A DNA stretch of 64,000 bases from Staphylococcus sp. MI 10-1553 (GCF_010365305.1 NZ_CP048279.1:1116001-1180000); one strand, 5' to 3'. Counted from the first letter of the stretch, positions 29,068 to 43,443 are shown. Notes: generated from the sequence alone by a model not told the origin. Made by a program: numbers and translations.

Positions 29068-30645
29068 ATGACTTTTTTAACTGTACTTCAATTAATTATC
29101 AATGCTTTATTAGTAGGTATATTAGTCATTGCATTTATCGCATTTATTGCGTTTTTAATTTTTGATAAACGACAAAAGCAGCACAGTGTATTACGTAATT
29201 ATCCTGTGCTAGCACGTGTGAGATATTTTTTAGAACATATTGGACCAGAGATGCGTCAATATTTATTTTTAAATGATAATGAAGATAGGCCTTTTTCGAG
29301 AATGGAATATCAAAATATTGTCATTGCGGGCAAATACAACTCAAGAGGGGCGAGTTTTGGAACTCAGAAAAATTACGACACCGGTTATTTTATTAATAAT
29401 GCCATGTTTCCAACGCAAAAGCATCAGTTAATGGTCGACAATGCGGAGTGGATTTCCACATTCATTTACCAAATTAAAAGTGAAACATTGTTTAATCGTT
29501 CAGAGCATATTCGTGCGAAAGAAATTGAACCTTTTTATTTGGCGCCCGAACATTATGTCAAAATAGGGGAACATGTAGCACATCCATTTTACGTTAAACG
29601 TTTAGTTGGACAGTCAGGCATGAGTTACGGTGCGCTAGGTAAAAATGCGATTACAGCACTTTCGAAAGGGTTAGGAATGGCAAATACTTGGATGAATACA
29701 GGTGAAGGGGGCTTATCCGACTATCATCTTGCCGGTGATGTTGATATTATTTTCCAAATTGGTCCTGGTTTGTTTGGTGTCAGGGACGAGCAGGGACAAT
29801 TCGACCCGAATCATTTCATGGAAGTTGCACAACGTCCTCAAGTTAAAGCATTTGAAATTAAGCTGGCACAAGGGGCTAAAACACGAGGCGGTCATATTGA
29901 GGGTAAAAAAGTGACAGAAGAAATTGCCAAAATTCGTAAACTTAAACCTTATGAAACTGTCGACTCGCCGAACCGTTTTGACTTTATTAATAACGCGTAC
30001 GATTTATTAAATTGGATTGATGAACTGCGAGAAATGAGTCAAAAACCAGTGGGCTTTAAAATGGTACTCGGTAGAAAAGACGACTTTAAACAATTGATTG
30101 ATGCTATGCAAACATTAAACATTTATCCCGACTTTATTACAATTGACGGTGGTGAAGGTGGGACAGGTGCAACGTTCCAAGAATTGCAAGATGGCGTGGG
30201 ATTGCCATTATTTACAGCCCTTCCTATCATTGACGGTTTACTAAAAGCGCATCAGTTAAGAGATAAAGTGAAAATTTTTGCATCTGGAAAATTAGTTACA
30301 CCTGATAAAATTGCCATCGCGTTAGCATTAGGGGCTGACCTTGTGAATGTTGCAAGAGCGATGATGATTAGTGTCGGTTGTATTATGAGCCGTCAATGCC
30401 ATAAAAATATTTGCCCAGTTGGTGTTGCAACGACGGATCCTAAAAAAGAAGAAGCCCTCGTAGTCGATGAAAAACAATATCGTGTAACGAACTATATTAC
30501 GAGCTTGCATGAAGGGTTGTTTAATATCGCTGCAGCGGTCGGTGTGAAAAGTCCAACTGAAATCGGTCCTGAACATGTGACGATTAAATATCAGAACGGC
30601 GAAATTGAATCGATTCATCAATATCAATTAAAGTTGATTGATTAA
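29068..30645 (+). CDS. FMN-binding glutamate synthase-family protein
   Basis: A 525-residue protein with one N-terminal membrane anchor (about 1-30), then a GltB-type (alpha/beta)8 FMN domain: GQSGMSYGALGKNAI, NTGEGGLSDYH, ITIDGGEGGTGATFQEL. Cysteines in the block CIMSRQCHKNICPVG match the 3Fe-4S site. It lacks the glutaminase domain, so it is not a full glutamate synthase; Bacillus YerD is the nearest type. The frame opens at GTG 29056, but GGGAGTGGGGG favours ATG 29068. Confidence 0.85.
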   Translation: MTFLTVLQLIINALLVGILVIAFIAFIAFLIFDKRQKQHSVLRNYPVLARVRYFLEHIGPEMRQYLFLNDNEDRPFSRMEYQNIVIAGKYNSRGASFGTQKNYDTGYFINNAMFPTQKHQLMVDNAEWISTFIYQIKSETLFNRSEHIRAKEIEPFYLAPEHYVKIGEHVAHPFYVKRLVGQSGMSYGALGKNAITALSKGLGMANTWMNTGEGGLSDYHLAGDVDIIFQIGPGLFGVRDEQGQFDPNHFMEVAQRPQVKAFEIKLAQGAKTRGGHIEGKKVTEEIAKIRKLKPYETVDSPNRFDFINNAYDLLNWIDELREMSQKPVGFKMVLGRKDDFKQLIDAMQTLNIYPDFITIDGGEGGTGATFQELQDGVGLPLFTALPIIDGLLKAHQLRDKVKIFASGKLVTPDKIAIALALGADLVNVARAMMISVGCIMSRQCHKNICPVGVATTDPKKEEALVVDEKQYRVTNYITSLHEGLFNIAAAVGVKSPTEIGPEHVTIKYQNGEIESIHQYQLKLID

Positions 30646-30742
30646 ATTTGAATATGAGACATAAAAATTTTTGATGCTATTGATGTAGCATTGTGTAACT
30701 TGCCCCTTCTTCCTTCGATTTGTGGGTTTTGATTGCTTCATG

Positions 30743-31004
30743 GCTTCGCGTTTCCTAGGGGCTGATCCTTCAACTCACTAACGCTTGATTAAACTTTTAT
30801 ATTTGTTGATGCGTTAGTGGATTTTGAGAGCAGTACAAAAATCTCATGTGCAACAAAGATTTCATCGTACTGCCCCGCAAGGCTGACTGGACTTCTCAAA
30901 AGCATGCTTTTGAGAAGTCCAGTCAGCTACTGCGTTAAACAGCACCCATTATTAAAGTAAAGAAGAGACTGTTAGCAGTATGCACACATTCCCTCAGGAG
31001 TCTC
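30743..31004 (-). repeat. Structured dispersed repeat, copy D
   Basis: Same element as 4155-4420, reversed. The first stem is a nearly uninterrupted palindrome (GGACTTCTCAAAAGC with its complement). The last stem is CACTAACGC/GCGTTAGTG. It lies between the convergent glutamate-synthase-like and FUSC genes. The gap 30646-31247 otherwise holds only a terminator. Confidence 0.75.
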
Positions 31005-31195
31005 CATCTTCTGGGCAATCTTACATCGAAATATAGTAAACTAAGGGCAAGTTTATGAAATCAAGAAAAGTAATAGCATCAATTTTTGTCTCCAATTCAT
31101 CCTCATTTTTCGACTGTTTTATAATCAATCATGAATCATAAGTATATGTGAAGATAGAGGCAGAGAAAAGTGAATCTCTCAGCCCTATCAATGTA

Positions 31196-31240
31196 GAAAA
31201 AGCTCGAACAAGGTGATGTTCAAATCATCTTGCTCGAGCT
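31196..31240 (-). terminator. Terminator of the second FUSC gene
   Basis: On the minus strand AGCTCGAGCAAGATGAT pairs with ATCACCTTGTTCGAGCT, then TTTTC. Confidence 0.65.
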
Positions 31241-31247
31241 TTTAATG

Positions 31248-32342
31248 TTATAAATCAAAATCCTCTTCAATAATATCGATATCAGGATCAGTGTTATGGT
31301 ATTTAAAATAACTGACACGTAAACGATCCAAATGCTCTATATTGTAGCGATACTCTTCTAAAGCTGAAATGATATGCATAATGTTAGCGTAAGAAAAGTT
31401 TTTAGGCTCTGAATCTGTCACGACTTCTTCTTTAAAAGCAGTCATGATGTCTTTTTTTAACGGATTGGGAACAAAACGTTGATCTAACGTGGCATCAAAC
31501 TTCGCCTTTTTCGTAATACTAATTAAAATCTGTTCATGAAATTGTGTGAGTTCATCAATTTCTAATTTAATTTGTAGTAACAACGCATGATTTAAATGCA
31601 CCAAATCATTTTGATAACGATTCATTCTTCTGAGCACGTCATATGCATCACGTGTCGACAAGACGATTTCTTTAAATAAAATCTTCTTACGTGTTTGTGC
31701 GAAGACTTGTTTCTTTGTATAGACACGTTCTTCTTTATAAAATTCAAGTAACTGCTCAAGTTTTACAATACGTTGACGTAAATTTTCTAAATCTTGCTTC
31801 ACATAATTAAATTCTGTCGCATCATTTAACACTAAATTAAACCACTTAAAAATATCAGTCGAAATGTTCAATGAGTTGTAATATATTTTCGTCTCAAACT
31901 TTGGTGGTAGAAATGTGAGATTAACGATGAATGAGCTGATGACTCCAATCATCACAAGTGAAAATCGGTAAAAGGCTGAGATATAAAAAGAGCCGTCATG
32001 TTGTCCCATAATGACCAGTGCTGTCACTGTAGCTAACGTTGCAACATGCGCGATTTTCATTTTAAAGAGTAATGCGATTAACAAAATGACTGTCGCACCC
32101 ATAATAATGATATTGTTACCGAAAATGGTCACCATAGCTACAGCGAGGAGGGCACCAATGACATTACCTTGGAATTGGTCGACAATCGTTTTAAACGTCC
32201 GGTAAACGCTAGGCTGCATGGCGACGACCGCTGCAATTCCTGCGACAGTCACCATCCCAGCGCTATGAGGTAACAGTGAGGCAATCGAAACCGCAAGTAT
32301 AATGGCGATACCTGTTTTTAAAATTCTAGCTCCCAGTTTCAA
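31248..32342 (-). CDS. FUSC/aromatic-acid-exporter family membrane protein (second)
   Basis: A 364-residue paralogue of 4504-5502: five to six hydrophobic segments in the first 150 residues (LGARILKTGIAIILAVSIAS, then the QPSVYRTFKTIVDQFQGNVIGA block), followed by a long charged helical domain. Presumably an exporter component; the substrate is unknown. GGAG lies before the start. Divergence from the first paralogue is considerable, so a recent duplication is unlikely. Confidence 0.75.
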   Translation of the reverse strand: MKLGARILKTGIAIILAVSIASLLPHSAGMVTVAGIAAVVAMQPSVYRTFKTIVDQFQGNVIGALLAVAMVTIFGNNIIIMGATVILLIALLFKMKIAHVATLATVTALVIMGQHDGSFYISAFYRFSLVMIGVISSFIVNLTFLPPKFETKIYYNSLNISTDIFKWFNLVLNDATEFNYVKQDLENLRQRIVKLEQLLEFYKEERVYTKKQVFAQTRKKILFKEIVLSTRDAYDVLRRMNRYQNDLVHLNHALLLQIKLEIDELTQFHEQILISITKKAKFDATLDQRFVPNPLKKDIMTAFKEEVVTDSEPKNFSYANIMHIISALEEYRYNIEHLDRLRVSYFKYHNTDPDIDIIEEDFDL

Positions 32343-32435
32343 ATCATCGCGCTCCTTTGGTTAAATTAAATCCTGAATAGTGAATAGGTTTAATCATGTT
32401 ATACACTGTTACATTGCAAATTTCAATAGCGAAGT

Positions 32436-33722
32436 TTACAATTGGCTAAATGCATAATCCGCAGCAGCAATCGTTTTGTCGATATCTGCTTCAGTATGCT
32501 CTGTCGTTAAGAACCACGCTTCATATTTCGATGGTGCTAGGTTAATACCTTGGTGTAACATCAGTTTGAAAAATTTCGCAAATTGTTCACCATCAGAAGC
32601 ATCGGCTTGTTCATAGTGTGTAACTTTTCCATCTGTAAAGTATACTGTTAACGCACCGTATACACGATTGATAGTTGCTTTGACTTGATATTTATCAATG
32701 GCAGCTTGTAATCCGGCTTCTAATTTTTCACCGAGTTGATTTAATTTTTCATATACACCAGGTTGTTCTAACACTTCTAACAAGGCAATACCAGCTTTCA
32801 TTGATAATGGATTACCTGCCATTGTCCCTGCTTGATAGGCGGGGCCGAGTGGTGCTACTTGTTCCATAATATCTTGACGACCGCCGTAACCACCGATTGG
32901 AAGGCCACCACCGACAATTTTACCGAAAGCTGTTAAATCAGGATAAACACCTAGTAAATCTTGTGCGGCACCGTAGTGAAAACGGAATGCAGTAATGACC
33001 TCATCGTAAATGACTAAGCCGCCATATTCATGCGTCACACGGTTTACTTCTTCTAAAAATCCAGGTTGAGGTTCGACCATACCAAAGTTACCAACAATTG
33101 GTTCAACTAACACGCCAGCTACTTGATTGCCCCAATGTTTCATTGCTTCTTTAAAAGATTCAATATCATTAAATGGCACCGTAATGACTTCTTGAGCCAC
33201 ACTTTTCGGTACACCTGCTGAATCAGGAGAACCAAGTTGAGACGGACCACTTCCTGCAGCAACAAGTACTAAATCAGAGTGACCGTGATAACAGCCAGCA
33301 AATTTGATGATTTTATCTCTATTTGTATAAGCACGTGCAACACGAATCGTAGTCATCACTGCTTCTGTCCCTGAGTTTACAAAGCGCATTTTTTCTAATG
33401 AAGGAATGGCAGCTCTCAATTTACGTGCAAACGCTATTTCTAATTCTGTTGGTGTACCGAATAACACACCAAGGGCAGCTTGTTCTTGGATTGCTTCAGT
33501 AATATGTGGATGGGCATGTCCAGTAATAATAGGACCATATGCTTGTAAGTAGTCGATATATTCATTGCCATCAACGTCGTATAAATAAGCCCCTTTACCA
33601 GACTTCATCACAACAGGCGCGCCACCACCGACAGCTTTATATGAACGAGACGGTGAATTGACACCCCCTAAAATATATTCATTGGATTGTTCTTGTAATT
33701 CTTCGCTTCGATTAAAATTCAT
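32436..33722 (-). CDS. hemL: Glutamate-1-semialdehyde 2,1-aminomutase
   Basis: A 428-residue PLP enzyme converting glutamate-1-semialdehyde to 5-aminolevulinate for haem. The PLP lysine is in [19 protein letters not shown], with [19 protein letters not shown] and GGVNSPSR as substrate motifs. In S. aureus this position beside bcp and perR holds the second aminomutase gene, gsaB, outside the main hem operon. It is divergent from bcp. Confidence 0.92.
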   Translation of the reverse strand: MNFNRSEELQEQSNEYILGGVNSPSRSYKAVGGGAPVVMKSGKGAYLYDVDGNEYIDYLQAYGPIITGHAHPHITEAIQEQAALGVLFGTPTELEIAFARKLRAAIPSLEKMRFVNSGTEAVMTTIRVARAYTNRDKIIKFAGCYHGHSDLVLVAAGSGPSQLGSPDSAGVPKSVAQEVITVPFNDIESFKEAMKHWGNQVAGVLVEPIVGNFGMVEPQPGFLEEVNRVTHEYGGLVIYDEVITAFRFHYGAAQDLLGVYPDLTAFGKIVGGGLPIGGYGGRQDIMEQVAPLGPAYQAGTMAGNPLSMKAGIALLEVLEQPGVYEKLNQLGEKLEAGLQAAIDKYQVKATINRVYGALTVYFTDGKVTHYEQADASDGEQFAKFFKLMLHQGINLAPSKYEAWFLTTEHTEADIDKTIAAADYAFSQL

Positions 33723-33804
33723 AAATCAACCAACCTCTTTTAATTTAATATTTTTCTCTATTATCGTATCATAAAATGAGAAGATATTAGAAAGAAGGGT
33801 TGTT

Positions 33805-34263
33805 ATGTTAAAAAAAGGTGACACATTTCCAGACTTCCAATTAGAAAATCAAAATAGCGAACAAATTTCAAAAGCTTCATTAAAAGGACAAAAAGTAATT
33901 CTCTATTTTTACCCACGAGATAACACACCCACATGTACTACAGAAGCATGTGACTTTAGAGATAATATTGCATACTTCAATGATTTAAATGTGCAAGTTT
34001 ATGGTGTGAGTGGCGATTCAAAACGCAAACATCAAAATTTCATCGAGAAACACCAACTAAATTTTGATTTATTGGTCGATGAAGATTTTCAACTTTCAGA
34101 AGCGGTCGGTGTCTATCAACTGAAGAAATCTTTTGGTAAAGAATCAATGGGCATCGTACGGACAACTTTTGTCATAGATGAAGAAGGTAATATTATTGAT
34201 GTCATCGAAAAAGTAAAAGTCAAAGAACAAATGGCACAGTTAAAAGAAATCTTGGAAGGGTGA
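33805..34263 (+). CDS. bcp: Bcp-type thiol peroxidase (peroxiredoxin)
   Basis: A 152-residue thioredoxin-fold peroxiredoxin. The peroxidatic cysteine is in TPTCTTEACDFRD and the resolving cysteine five residues later, as in BCP/PrxQ. It reduces hydroperoxides with thioredoxin. GAAGGG precedes the ATG. The dehydrogenase gene follows at seven bases, and perR is the third gene of the run. Confidence 0.93.
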   Translation: MLKKGDTFPDFQLENQNSEQISKASLKGQKVILYFYPRDNTPTCTTEACDFRDNIAYFNDLNVQVYGVSGDSKRKHQNFIEKHQLNFDLLVDEDFQLSEAVGVYQLKKSFGKESMGIVRTTFVIDEEGNIIDVIEKVKVKEQMAQLKEILEG

Positions 34264-34269
34264 TCGTCC

Positions 34270-35220
34270 ATGTTAGTCGTAAGCTTAATGCGTTTAGATG
34301 ATCAAGAAGTAAAGTTACAAGAAGCATTTCCTAATGTTGACTTCAAATTTTATAAGCATCCCTCTCAACTGCCTGAAGAAGTACAACAACAAATGGATGT
34401 GCTGATTTCATATCATCCAGAAGTTGATGAGGCTTTTATCGAAAATGCACCACAATTAAAATGGATTGCTTGGTATGCGACAGGGGTCAATCCTTTACCA
34501 TTTGAAATACTCAAGAAAAGAGAGATTCAATTGACCAATGCAGGTGGTGTACATGCACAACAACTTACGGAATTTCTGTTTGCGTACATATTAGATGATT
34601 ACAAAGAACTGAAAGCAATTTATGAAGAACAGCAAGCGCGCATTTATAACCATAAGCGTGTTACACCATCCGTTAAAGATCAGCACATCTTATTTTTAGG
34701 TACCGGAAAGATTCCACAACGCGCAGCTCAAGTAGCGCAAACATTAGGAATGAAAACGATAGGATTAAATACAACAGGTCATGCGGCAGACCATTTTGAC
34801 GAGACATATGCCATTTCAGAACGTCAACATGTCTATGAAAAAGCGGATATCGTTGTGAATTTGTTACCGGAAACTGTAGACACACGTTATTTATTAACAG
34901 CAGAAGATTTTAAAGCGATGAATCAACGTACATTATTTGTCAATTTAGGTCGAGGTACGATTGCAAAAGAAGCGGTCATTGTCGATGCCTTAAAAAATAA
35001 AATGATTCGTAAAGCATATTTAGATGTATTTGAAAAGGAGCCGCTTGAATCTAATTCAGAACTCTACCAGTTGGATAATGTATTTTTAACACCACATATT
35101 TCAGGCAGTCACGTAGATAACAAAAAATTAGCTACTGATATTTTTTCTAACAATTTAAAATCTTTTCTCAATAACGGCGATTTGATTGAGAATAATGTTA
35201 ATATTGATAGAGGATATTAG
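34270..35220 (+). CDS. D-2-hydroxyacid dehydrogenase family protein
   Basis: A 316-residue NAD(P)-dependent oxidoreductase with a Rossmann glycine block (LFLGTGKIPQRAAQ), catalytic Arg in NLGRGTIAKE, Glu in EKEPLESNS and His in TPHISGS. The substrate cannot be read. The start ATG follows the bcp stop closely with AAGGGTGAT before it, so it is co-transcribed with bcp. Confidence 0.85.
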   Translation: MLVVSLMRLDDQEVKLQEAFPNVDFKFYKHPSQLPEEVQQQMDVLISYHPEVDEAFIENAPQLKWIAWYATGVNPLPFEILKKREIQLTNAGGVHAQQLTEFLFAYILDDYKELKAIYEEQQARIYNHKRVTPSVKDQHILFLGTGKIPQRAAQVAQTLGMKTIGLNTTGHAADHFDETYAISERQHVYEKADIVVNLLPETVDTRYLLTAEDFKAMNQRTLFVNLGRGTIAKEAVIVDALKNKMIRKAYLDVFEKEPLESNSELYQLDNVFLTPHISGSHVDNKKLATDIFSNNLKSFLNNGDLIENNVNIDRGY

Positions 35221-35227
35221 ATAAATA

Positions 35228-35257
35228 TTGACAATAAAAAGGTAAACCATATATATT
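35228..35257 (+). promoter_or_regulatory. perR promoter
   Basis: TTGACA at 35228 and TATATT at 35252 with an 18-base spacer. Confidence 0.65.
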
Positions 35258-35263
35258 ATTAAG

Positions 35264-35278
35264 TAAGAATTATTCTTA
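35264..35278. promoter_or_regulatory. PerR box (autoregulatory)
   Basis: TAAGAATTATTCTTA is a perfect 7-1-7 inverted repeat of Fur/PerR type, placed just after the -10 where it would cover the start of transcription. PerR is known to repress its own gene in S. aureus. Confidence 0.75.
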
Positions 35279-35300
35279 ATAAGAAAGACGGGTGAACCTA

Positions 35301-35759
35301 ATGACTGCTGGATTGGAATCTCATGATCATCAATTAAAAGAGTCAATAGCGTCTTTACGTGAAGCAGGCGTGCGTATTACACCGCAACGTCAAGCAATAT
35401 TAAATTTCCTCATCAAAGCGGAATCACATCCGACTGCTGACGAAATTTATCAATCATTATCACCTGACTTCCCAAATATAAGTGTTGCAACAATTTACAA
35501 TAACCTTAAAGTATTTAAAAAGACAGGCATTGTTAAAGAGTTAACATATGGTGATGCTTCAAGTCGTTTTGATTTCGACACACAGAATCATTATCATGTC
35601 ATCTGTGAGAAATGTGGTAAGATTGTTGACTTCCACTATCCATTGCTCCATGAAGTTGAACAACTCGCGCAACATGTAACAGAATTTGACGTCACGCATC
35701 ACAGAATGGAGATATATGGTGTTTGTCAATCGTGTAAAGAGGCTGAAAAAGAATTATAA
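35301..35759 (+). CDS. perR: Peroxide-responsive repressor PerR
   Basis: A 152-residue Fur-family metalloregulator. The winged helix carries [11 protein letters not shown] and [15 protein letters not shown]. Structural zinc sites are CEKCGK and CQSC. Regulatory Fe/Mn ligands lie in SHPTADE, the [10 protein letters not shown] block and the HHRMEIYG motif. It senses H2O2 by iron-catalysed histidine oxidation and represses peroxide-defence and iron-storage genes. The frame opens at GTG 35292; ATG 35301 after GGGTGA is preferred. Confidence 0.93.
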   Translation: MTAGLESHDHQLKESIASLREAGVRITPQRQAILNFLIKAESHPTADEIYQSLSPDFPNISVATIYNNLKVFKKTGIVKELTYGDASSRFDFDTQNHYHVICEKCGKIVDFHYPLLHEVEQLAQHVTEFDVTHHRMEIYGVCQSCKEAEKEL

Positions 35760-35768
35760 GTGATTGAA

Positions 35769-35821
35769 GGCTTATTCAGAAAGCGTATGAATGATACGTT
35801 TTAATGAATAAGTCTTTTTTG
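35769..35821 (+). terminator. perR terminator
   Basis: GGCTTATTCA/TGAATAAGTC with an inner AAGCGTAT/ATACGTTT stem, then six T. Confidence 0.75.
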
Positions 35822-36125
35822 TTTTTAAGTTTTGGTAATTATTTTCGGCTAATGATGAATTGATTGTCTTGAAAAGCGATTGTTGATTTAGATGATAAAT
35901 CTTACAATGGCTGACAACATAGTGAAAATGTTTATGATTATGGTTGAAGAAAAATATAGGATATGTGAGTCAGCCGCTATAGAATTGGGTGGAGATATAA
36001 TTGTTTAAATTGATTCAAAAGATAATACAATCACTGTTTAAAATGTTTTGATGTAAAAATAACTCTATACGTGTTAGTTTTCAAAAACATAGTAAATTTG
36101 ATTAAAAATAACGGCTATTTTTGTG
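35822..36125. other. Gap between perR and the rRNA promoters
   Basis: No gene recognised. Only short reading frames such as a 33-codon one starting near 35908, without a ribosome site. Confidence 0.5.
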
Positions 36126-36154
36126 TTGACGATGGTGGTTCTACTTGGTAAGAT
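36126..36154 (+). promoter_or_regulatory. Candidate rRNA promoter P1
   Basis: TTGACG at 36126, 17-base spacer, TAAGAT at 36149. It lies about 350 bases ahead of 16S; tandem promoters are usual for rRNA operons. Confidence 0.5.
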
Positions 36155-36332
36155 AAGGAAGTCGTTTCAAGGAGATTGTTAAAAATAATTCTTCCATGTT
36201 GAACGCATGTAAATGAATGATTAAAAGTGTAAAATTAACGCTTGAAACTTTCTTCACAACATTATAAGATAATAAATGTTGAATAAGACAACAACTTATT
36301 AACAAAGAATTAAAAAAACTTTAAATTAAATC

Positions 36333-36361
36333 TTGACACAGAATTTTGTTTGAAGTATAAT
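36333..36361 (+). promoter_or_regulatory. rRNA promoter P2
   Basis: Consensus TTGACA at 36333 and TATAAT at 36356 with exactly 17 bases between. Confidence 0.85.
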
Positions 36362-36392
36362 GAATTCTTGTAACAGCAAAAAGCGAACATTG

Positions 36393-36414
36393 AAAACTGA
36401 ATGACAATATGTCA
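36393..36414 (+). other. 16S processing stem, 5' arm
   Basis: AAAACTGAATGACAATATGTCA is complementary, with one bulge, to 38103-38123 behind 16S, forming the precursor stem cut by RNase III. Confidence 0.7.
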
Positions 36415-36501
36415 ACGTTAATTCCGATAATTTGAGTACTTCAAAAGTACTTTCAAGAGTGATTGACTTAAACAATCAACGAGCTATATCAAGCTTACTT
36501 C

Positions 36502-38059
<1,558 letters not shown>

Positions 38060-38157
38060 ATAATATACGGAATATCACCATTAGGTGATAAGCGGATTAA
38101 CGTGACATATTGTATTCAGTTTTGAATGCTCGTTCATTGAGAATTCAAAATTCAAAT

Positions 38158-38234
<77 letters not shown>

Positions 38235-38256
38235 TTTAAAAGTTAAATAATATTTT

Positions 38257-38332
38257 GGGGGCTTAGCTCAGCTGGGAGAGCGCCTGCTTTGCACGCAGGA
38301 GGTCAGCGGTTCGATCCCGCTAGTCTCCACCA
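38257..38332 (+). tRNA. tRNA-Ala (TGC)
   Basis: Cloverleaf with anticodon TGC and encoded CCA, in the 16S-23S spacer. An identical copy is at 42448. Confidence 0.95.
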
Positions 38333-38622
38333 TTTATATCATTTGTACATTGAAAACTAGATAAGTAAGTATAGATTTTACCAAGCAAAACCGAGTGACA
38401 AGCGTTTAAAAGCTTGAAACAAAAATTATCGCTAGTCGTCATTTGACGACTCACATAATTAATAACTGGTGATGGTAAGCATCGTATTTTGATTGCACAA
38501 ACGTTGATGAAAACGCTTGTCAGTCAACGCATTTCTTGATGAGCGCAGTGAAGTTTACTTTTCGTAAATGAACAAGCAAAGAAAGAAATAAGGAAGAATG
38601 CGAGCGTTTATCATAACGTTTA
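38333..38622. other. tRNA-Ala to 23S spacer
   Basis: Holds the 23S leader. AAAACTAGATAAGTAAGTATA at 38353 pairs, with one bulge, with 41578-41597 after 23S, forming the 23S processing stem. No gene. Confidence 0.7.
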
Positions 38623-41545
<2,923 letters not shown>

Positions 41546-41622
41546 ATAATGGTTCATAAGGTAATGCTTGTGATAAATATACTTACTATCTAGTTTTGAA
41601 TGTATAACATTCTACAACTTAA

Positions 41623-41737
41623 TCTGGTGCCAATGGCAAAGAGGTCACACCTGTTCCCATGCCGAACACAGAAGTTAAGCTCTTTAGCGCCGATGGTAGT
41701 CGGACTTACGTTCCGCGAGAGTAGGACGGTGCCAGGT
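41623..41737 (+). rRNA. rrf: 5S ribosomal RNA
   Basis: 115 bases; TCTGGTGCC pairs with GGTGCCAGG; contains CCCATGCCGAACACAGAAGT. Confidence 0.95.
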
Positions 41738-41749
41738 TAATACATAATC

Positions 41750-41825
41750 GGAGAATTAGCTCAGCTGGGAGAGCATCTGCCTTACAAGCAGAGGGTCGGC
41801 GGTTCGATCCCGTCATTCTCCACCA
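41750..41825 (+). tRNA. tRNA-Val (TAC)
   Basis: GGAGAAT acceptor, loop CTTACAA, CCA encoded. Confidence 0.95.
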
Positions 41826-41848
41826 TTTTAAAAAAATGAATATGAGTA

Positions 41849-41924
<76 letters not shown>

Positions 41925-41928
41925 TGAT

Positions 41929-42001
41929 GAGCCATTAGCTCAGTTGGTAGAGCATCTGACTTTTAATCAGAGGGTCAGAGGTTCGAATCCTCTATGGCTC
42001 A
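41929..42001 (+). tRNA. tRNA-Lys (TTT)
   Basis: GAGCCAT acceptor, loop CTTTTAA; CCA not encoded. Confidence 0.95.
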
Positions 42002-42005
42002 CTTT

Positions 42006-42087
42006 GCGGGTGTGGCGGAATTGGCAGACGCACTAGACTTAGGATCTAGCGCCTTACGGCGTGGGGGTTCGACTCCCTTCACCCGCA
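42006..42087 (+). tRNA. tRNA-Leu (TAG)
   Basis: Long variable arm, loop CTTAGGA; CCA not encoded. Confidence 0.93.
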
Positions 42088-42090
42088 TAT

Positions 42091-42165
42091 GCAGAAGTAG
42101 TTCAGCGGTAGAATACAACCTTGCCAAGGTTGGGGTCGCGGGTTCGAATCCCGTCTTCTGCTCCA
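42091..42165 (+). tRNA. tRNA-Gly (GCC)
   Basis: Normal D and T loops (GGTTCGAATCC), loop TTGCCAA, CCA encoded. Confidence 0.95.
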
Positions 42166-42171
42166 TTATTT

Positions 42172-42260
42172 GCCGGGGTGGCGGAACTGGCAGACGCACA
42201 GGACTTAAAATCCTGCGGTGAGAGATCACCGTACCGGTTCGATTCCGGTCCTCGGCACCA
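42172..42260 (+). tRNA. tRNA-Leu (TAA)
   Basis: Long variable arm, loop CTTAAAA, CCA encoded. Confidence 0.94.
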
Positions 42261-42264
42261 ATAT

Positions 42265-42338
42265 GCGCCCGTAGCTCAACTGGATAGAGCGTTTGACTAC
42301 GGATCAAAAGGTTATGGGTTCGACTCCTATCGGGCGCG
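42265..42338 (+). tRNA. tRNA-Arg (ACG)
   Basis: GCGCCCG/CGGGCGC acceptor, loop CTACGGA; CCA not encoded. Confidence 0.94.
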
Positions 42339-42351
42339 CTACATTACCTTA

Positions 42352-42425
42352 CGGGAAGTAGCTCAGCTTGGTAGAGCACTTGGTTTGGGACCAAGGGGTC
42401 GCAGGTTCAAATCCTGTCTTCCCGA
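42352..42425 (+). tRNA. tRNA-Pro (TGG)
   Basis: CGGGAAG/CTTCCCG acceptor, loop TTTGGGA; CCA not encoded. Confidence 0.94.
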
Positions 42426-42447
42426 TATCTTTTAAAATTATTTATAT

Positions 42448-42523
42448 GGGGGCTTAGCTCAGCTGGGAGAGCGCCTGCTTTGCACGCAGGAGGTCAGCGG
42501 TTCGATCCCGCTAGTCTCCACCA
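42448..42523 (+). tRNA. tRNA-Ala (TGC)
   Basis: Identical to the spacer copy at 38257. Confidence 0.95.
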
Positions 42524-42560
42524 TTTAAATTTAATACTAATACAATTTACAACTACATAA

Positions 42561-42634
42561 GGCGGCGTAGCTCAGCTGGCTAGAGCGTACGGTTCATACC
42601 CGTGAGGTCGGGGGTTCGATCCCCTCCGCCGCCA
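42561..42634 (+). tRNA. tRNA-Met (CAT), probably elongator
   Basis: GGCGGCG/CGCCGCC acceptor, loop TTCATAC. Resembles the Bacillus elongator tRNA-Met in the same cluster position. Confidence 0.85.
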
Positions 42635-42659
42635 CTAATTTTAGTTGAAAACATTATTA

Positions 42660-42733
42660 GGACCTTTAGCTCAGTTGGTTAGAGCTAACGGCTCATAACC
42701 GTTCGGTCGCAGGTTCGAGTCCTGCAAGGTCCA
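42660..42733 (+). tRNA. tRNA with CAT anticodon, probably tRNA-Ile2
   Basis: GGACCTT/AAGGTCC acceptor, loop CTCATAA. By resemblance to Bacillus it is the isoleucine tRNA whose C34 TilS changes to lysidine; elongator Met is the alternative. Confidence 0.75.
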
Positions 42734-42741
42734 TATAATTC

Positions 42742-42834
42742 GGAGGAATACCCAAGTCTGGCTGAAGGGATCGGTCTTGAAAACCGACAGGGGCTTAACG
42801 GCTCGCGGGGGTTCGAATCCCTCTTCCTCCGCCA
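42742..42834 (+). tRNA. tRNA-Ser (TGA)
   Basis: Long variable arm, loop CTTGAAA, CCA encoded. Confidence 0.94.
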
Positions 42835-42851
42835 TTATTATTTTCTATTAC

Positions 42852-42925
<74 letters not shown>

Positions 42926-42939
42926 TATTATTTATAAGT

Positions 42940-43016
42940 GGTCCCGTAGTGGAGCGGTTTAACACGCCTGCCTGTCACGCAGGAGATCGCGGGTTCGATT
43001 CCCGTCGGGACCGCCA
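42940..43016 (+). tRNA. tRNA-Asp (GTC)
   Basis: GGTCCCG/CGGGACC acceptor, loop CTGTCAC, CCA encoded. Confidence 0.94.
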
Positions 43017-43026
43017 TTATTAAAAT

Positions 43027-43099
43027 GGTTCAGTAGCTCAGTCGGTAGAGCAAAGGACTGAAAATCCTTGTGTCGGCGGTTCGATTCCGTCCTGAACCA
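43027..43099 (+). tRNA. tRNA-Phe (GAA)
   Basis: GGTTCAG/CTGAACC acceptor, loop CTGAAAA; CCA not encoded. Confidence 0.94.
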
Positions 43100-43106
43100 C
43101 TTTTTT

Positions 43107-43182
<76 letters not shown>

Positions 43183-43188
43183 TGTCTT

Positions 43189-43272
43189 GGAGGGGTAGCG
43201 AAGTGGCTAAACGCGGCGGACTGTAAATCCGCTCCTTCGGGTTCGGCAGTTCGAATCTGCCCCCCTCCACCA
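43189..43272 (+). tRNA. tRNA-Tyr (GTA)
   Basis: Long variable arm, loop CTGTAAA, CCA encoded. Confidence 0.94.
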
Positions 43273-43279
43273 TATCAAT

Positions 43280-43353
43280 AGGGGCATAGTTCAACGGTAG
43301 AATAGAGGTCTCCAAAACCTTTGATGTGGGTTCGATTCCTACTGCCCCTGCCA
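43280..43353 (+). tRNA. tRNA-Trp (CCA)
   Basis: AGGGGCA acceptor, loop CTCCAAA, CCA encoded. Confidence 0.94.
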
Positions 43354-43354
43354 T

Positions 43355-43428
43355 GGCGGTTGTGGCGAAGTGGTTAACGCATCGGATTGTGGTTCCGACA
43401 TTCGTGGGTTCGATTCCCATCAACCGCC
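43355..43428 (+). tRNA. tRNA-His (GTG)
   Basis: Extra G at the 5' end before GCGGTTG, typical of tRNA-His; loop TTGTGGT. Confidence 0.93.
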
Positions 43429-43443
43429 TTTATTTAAAATTAA

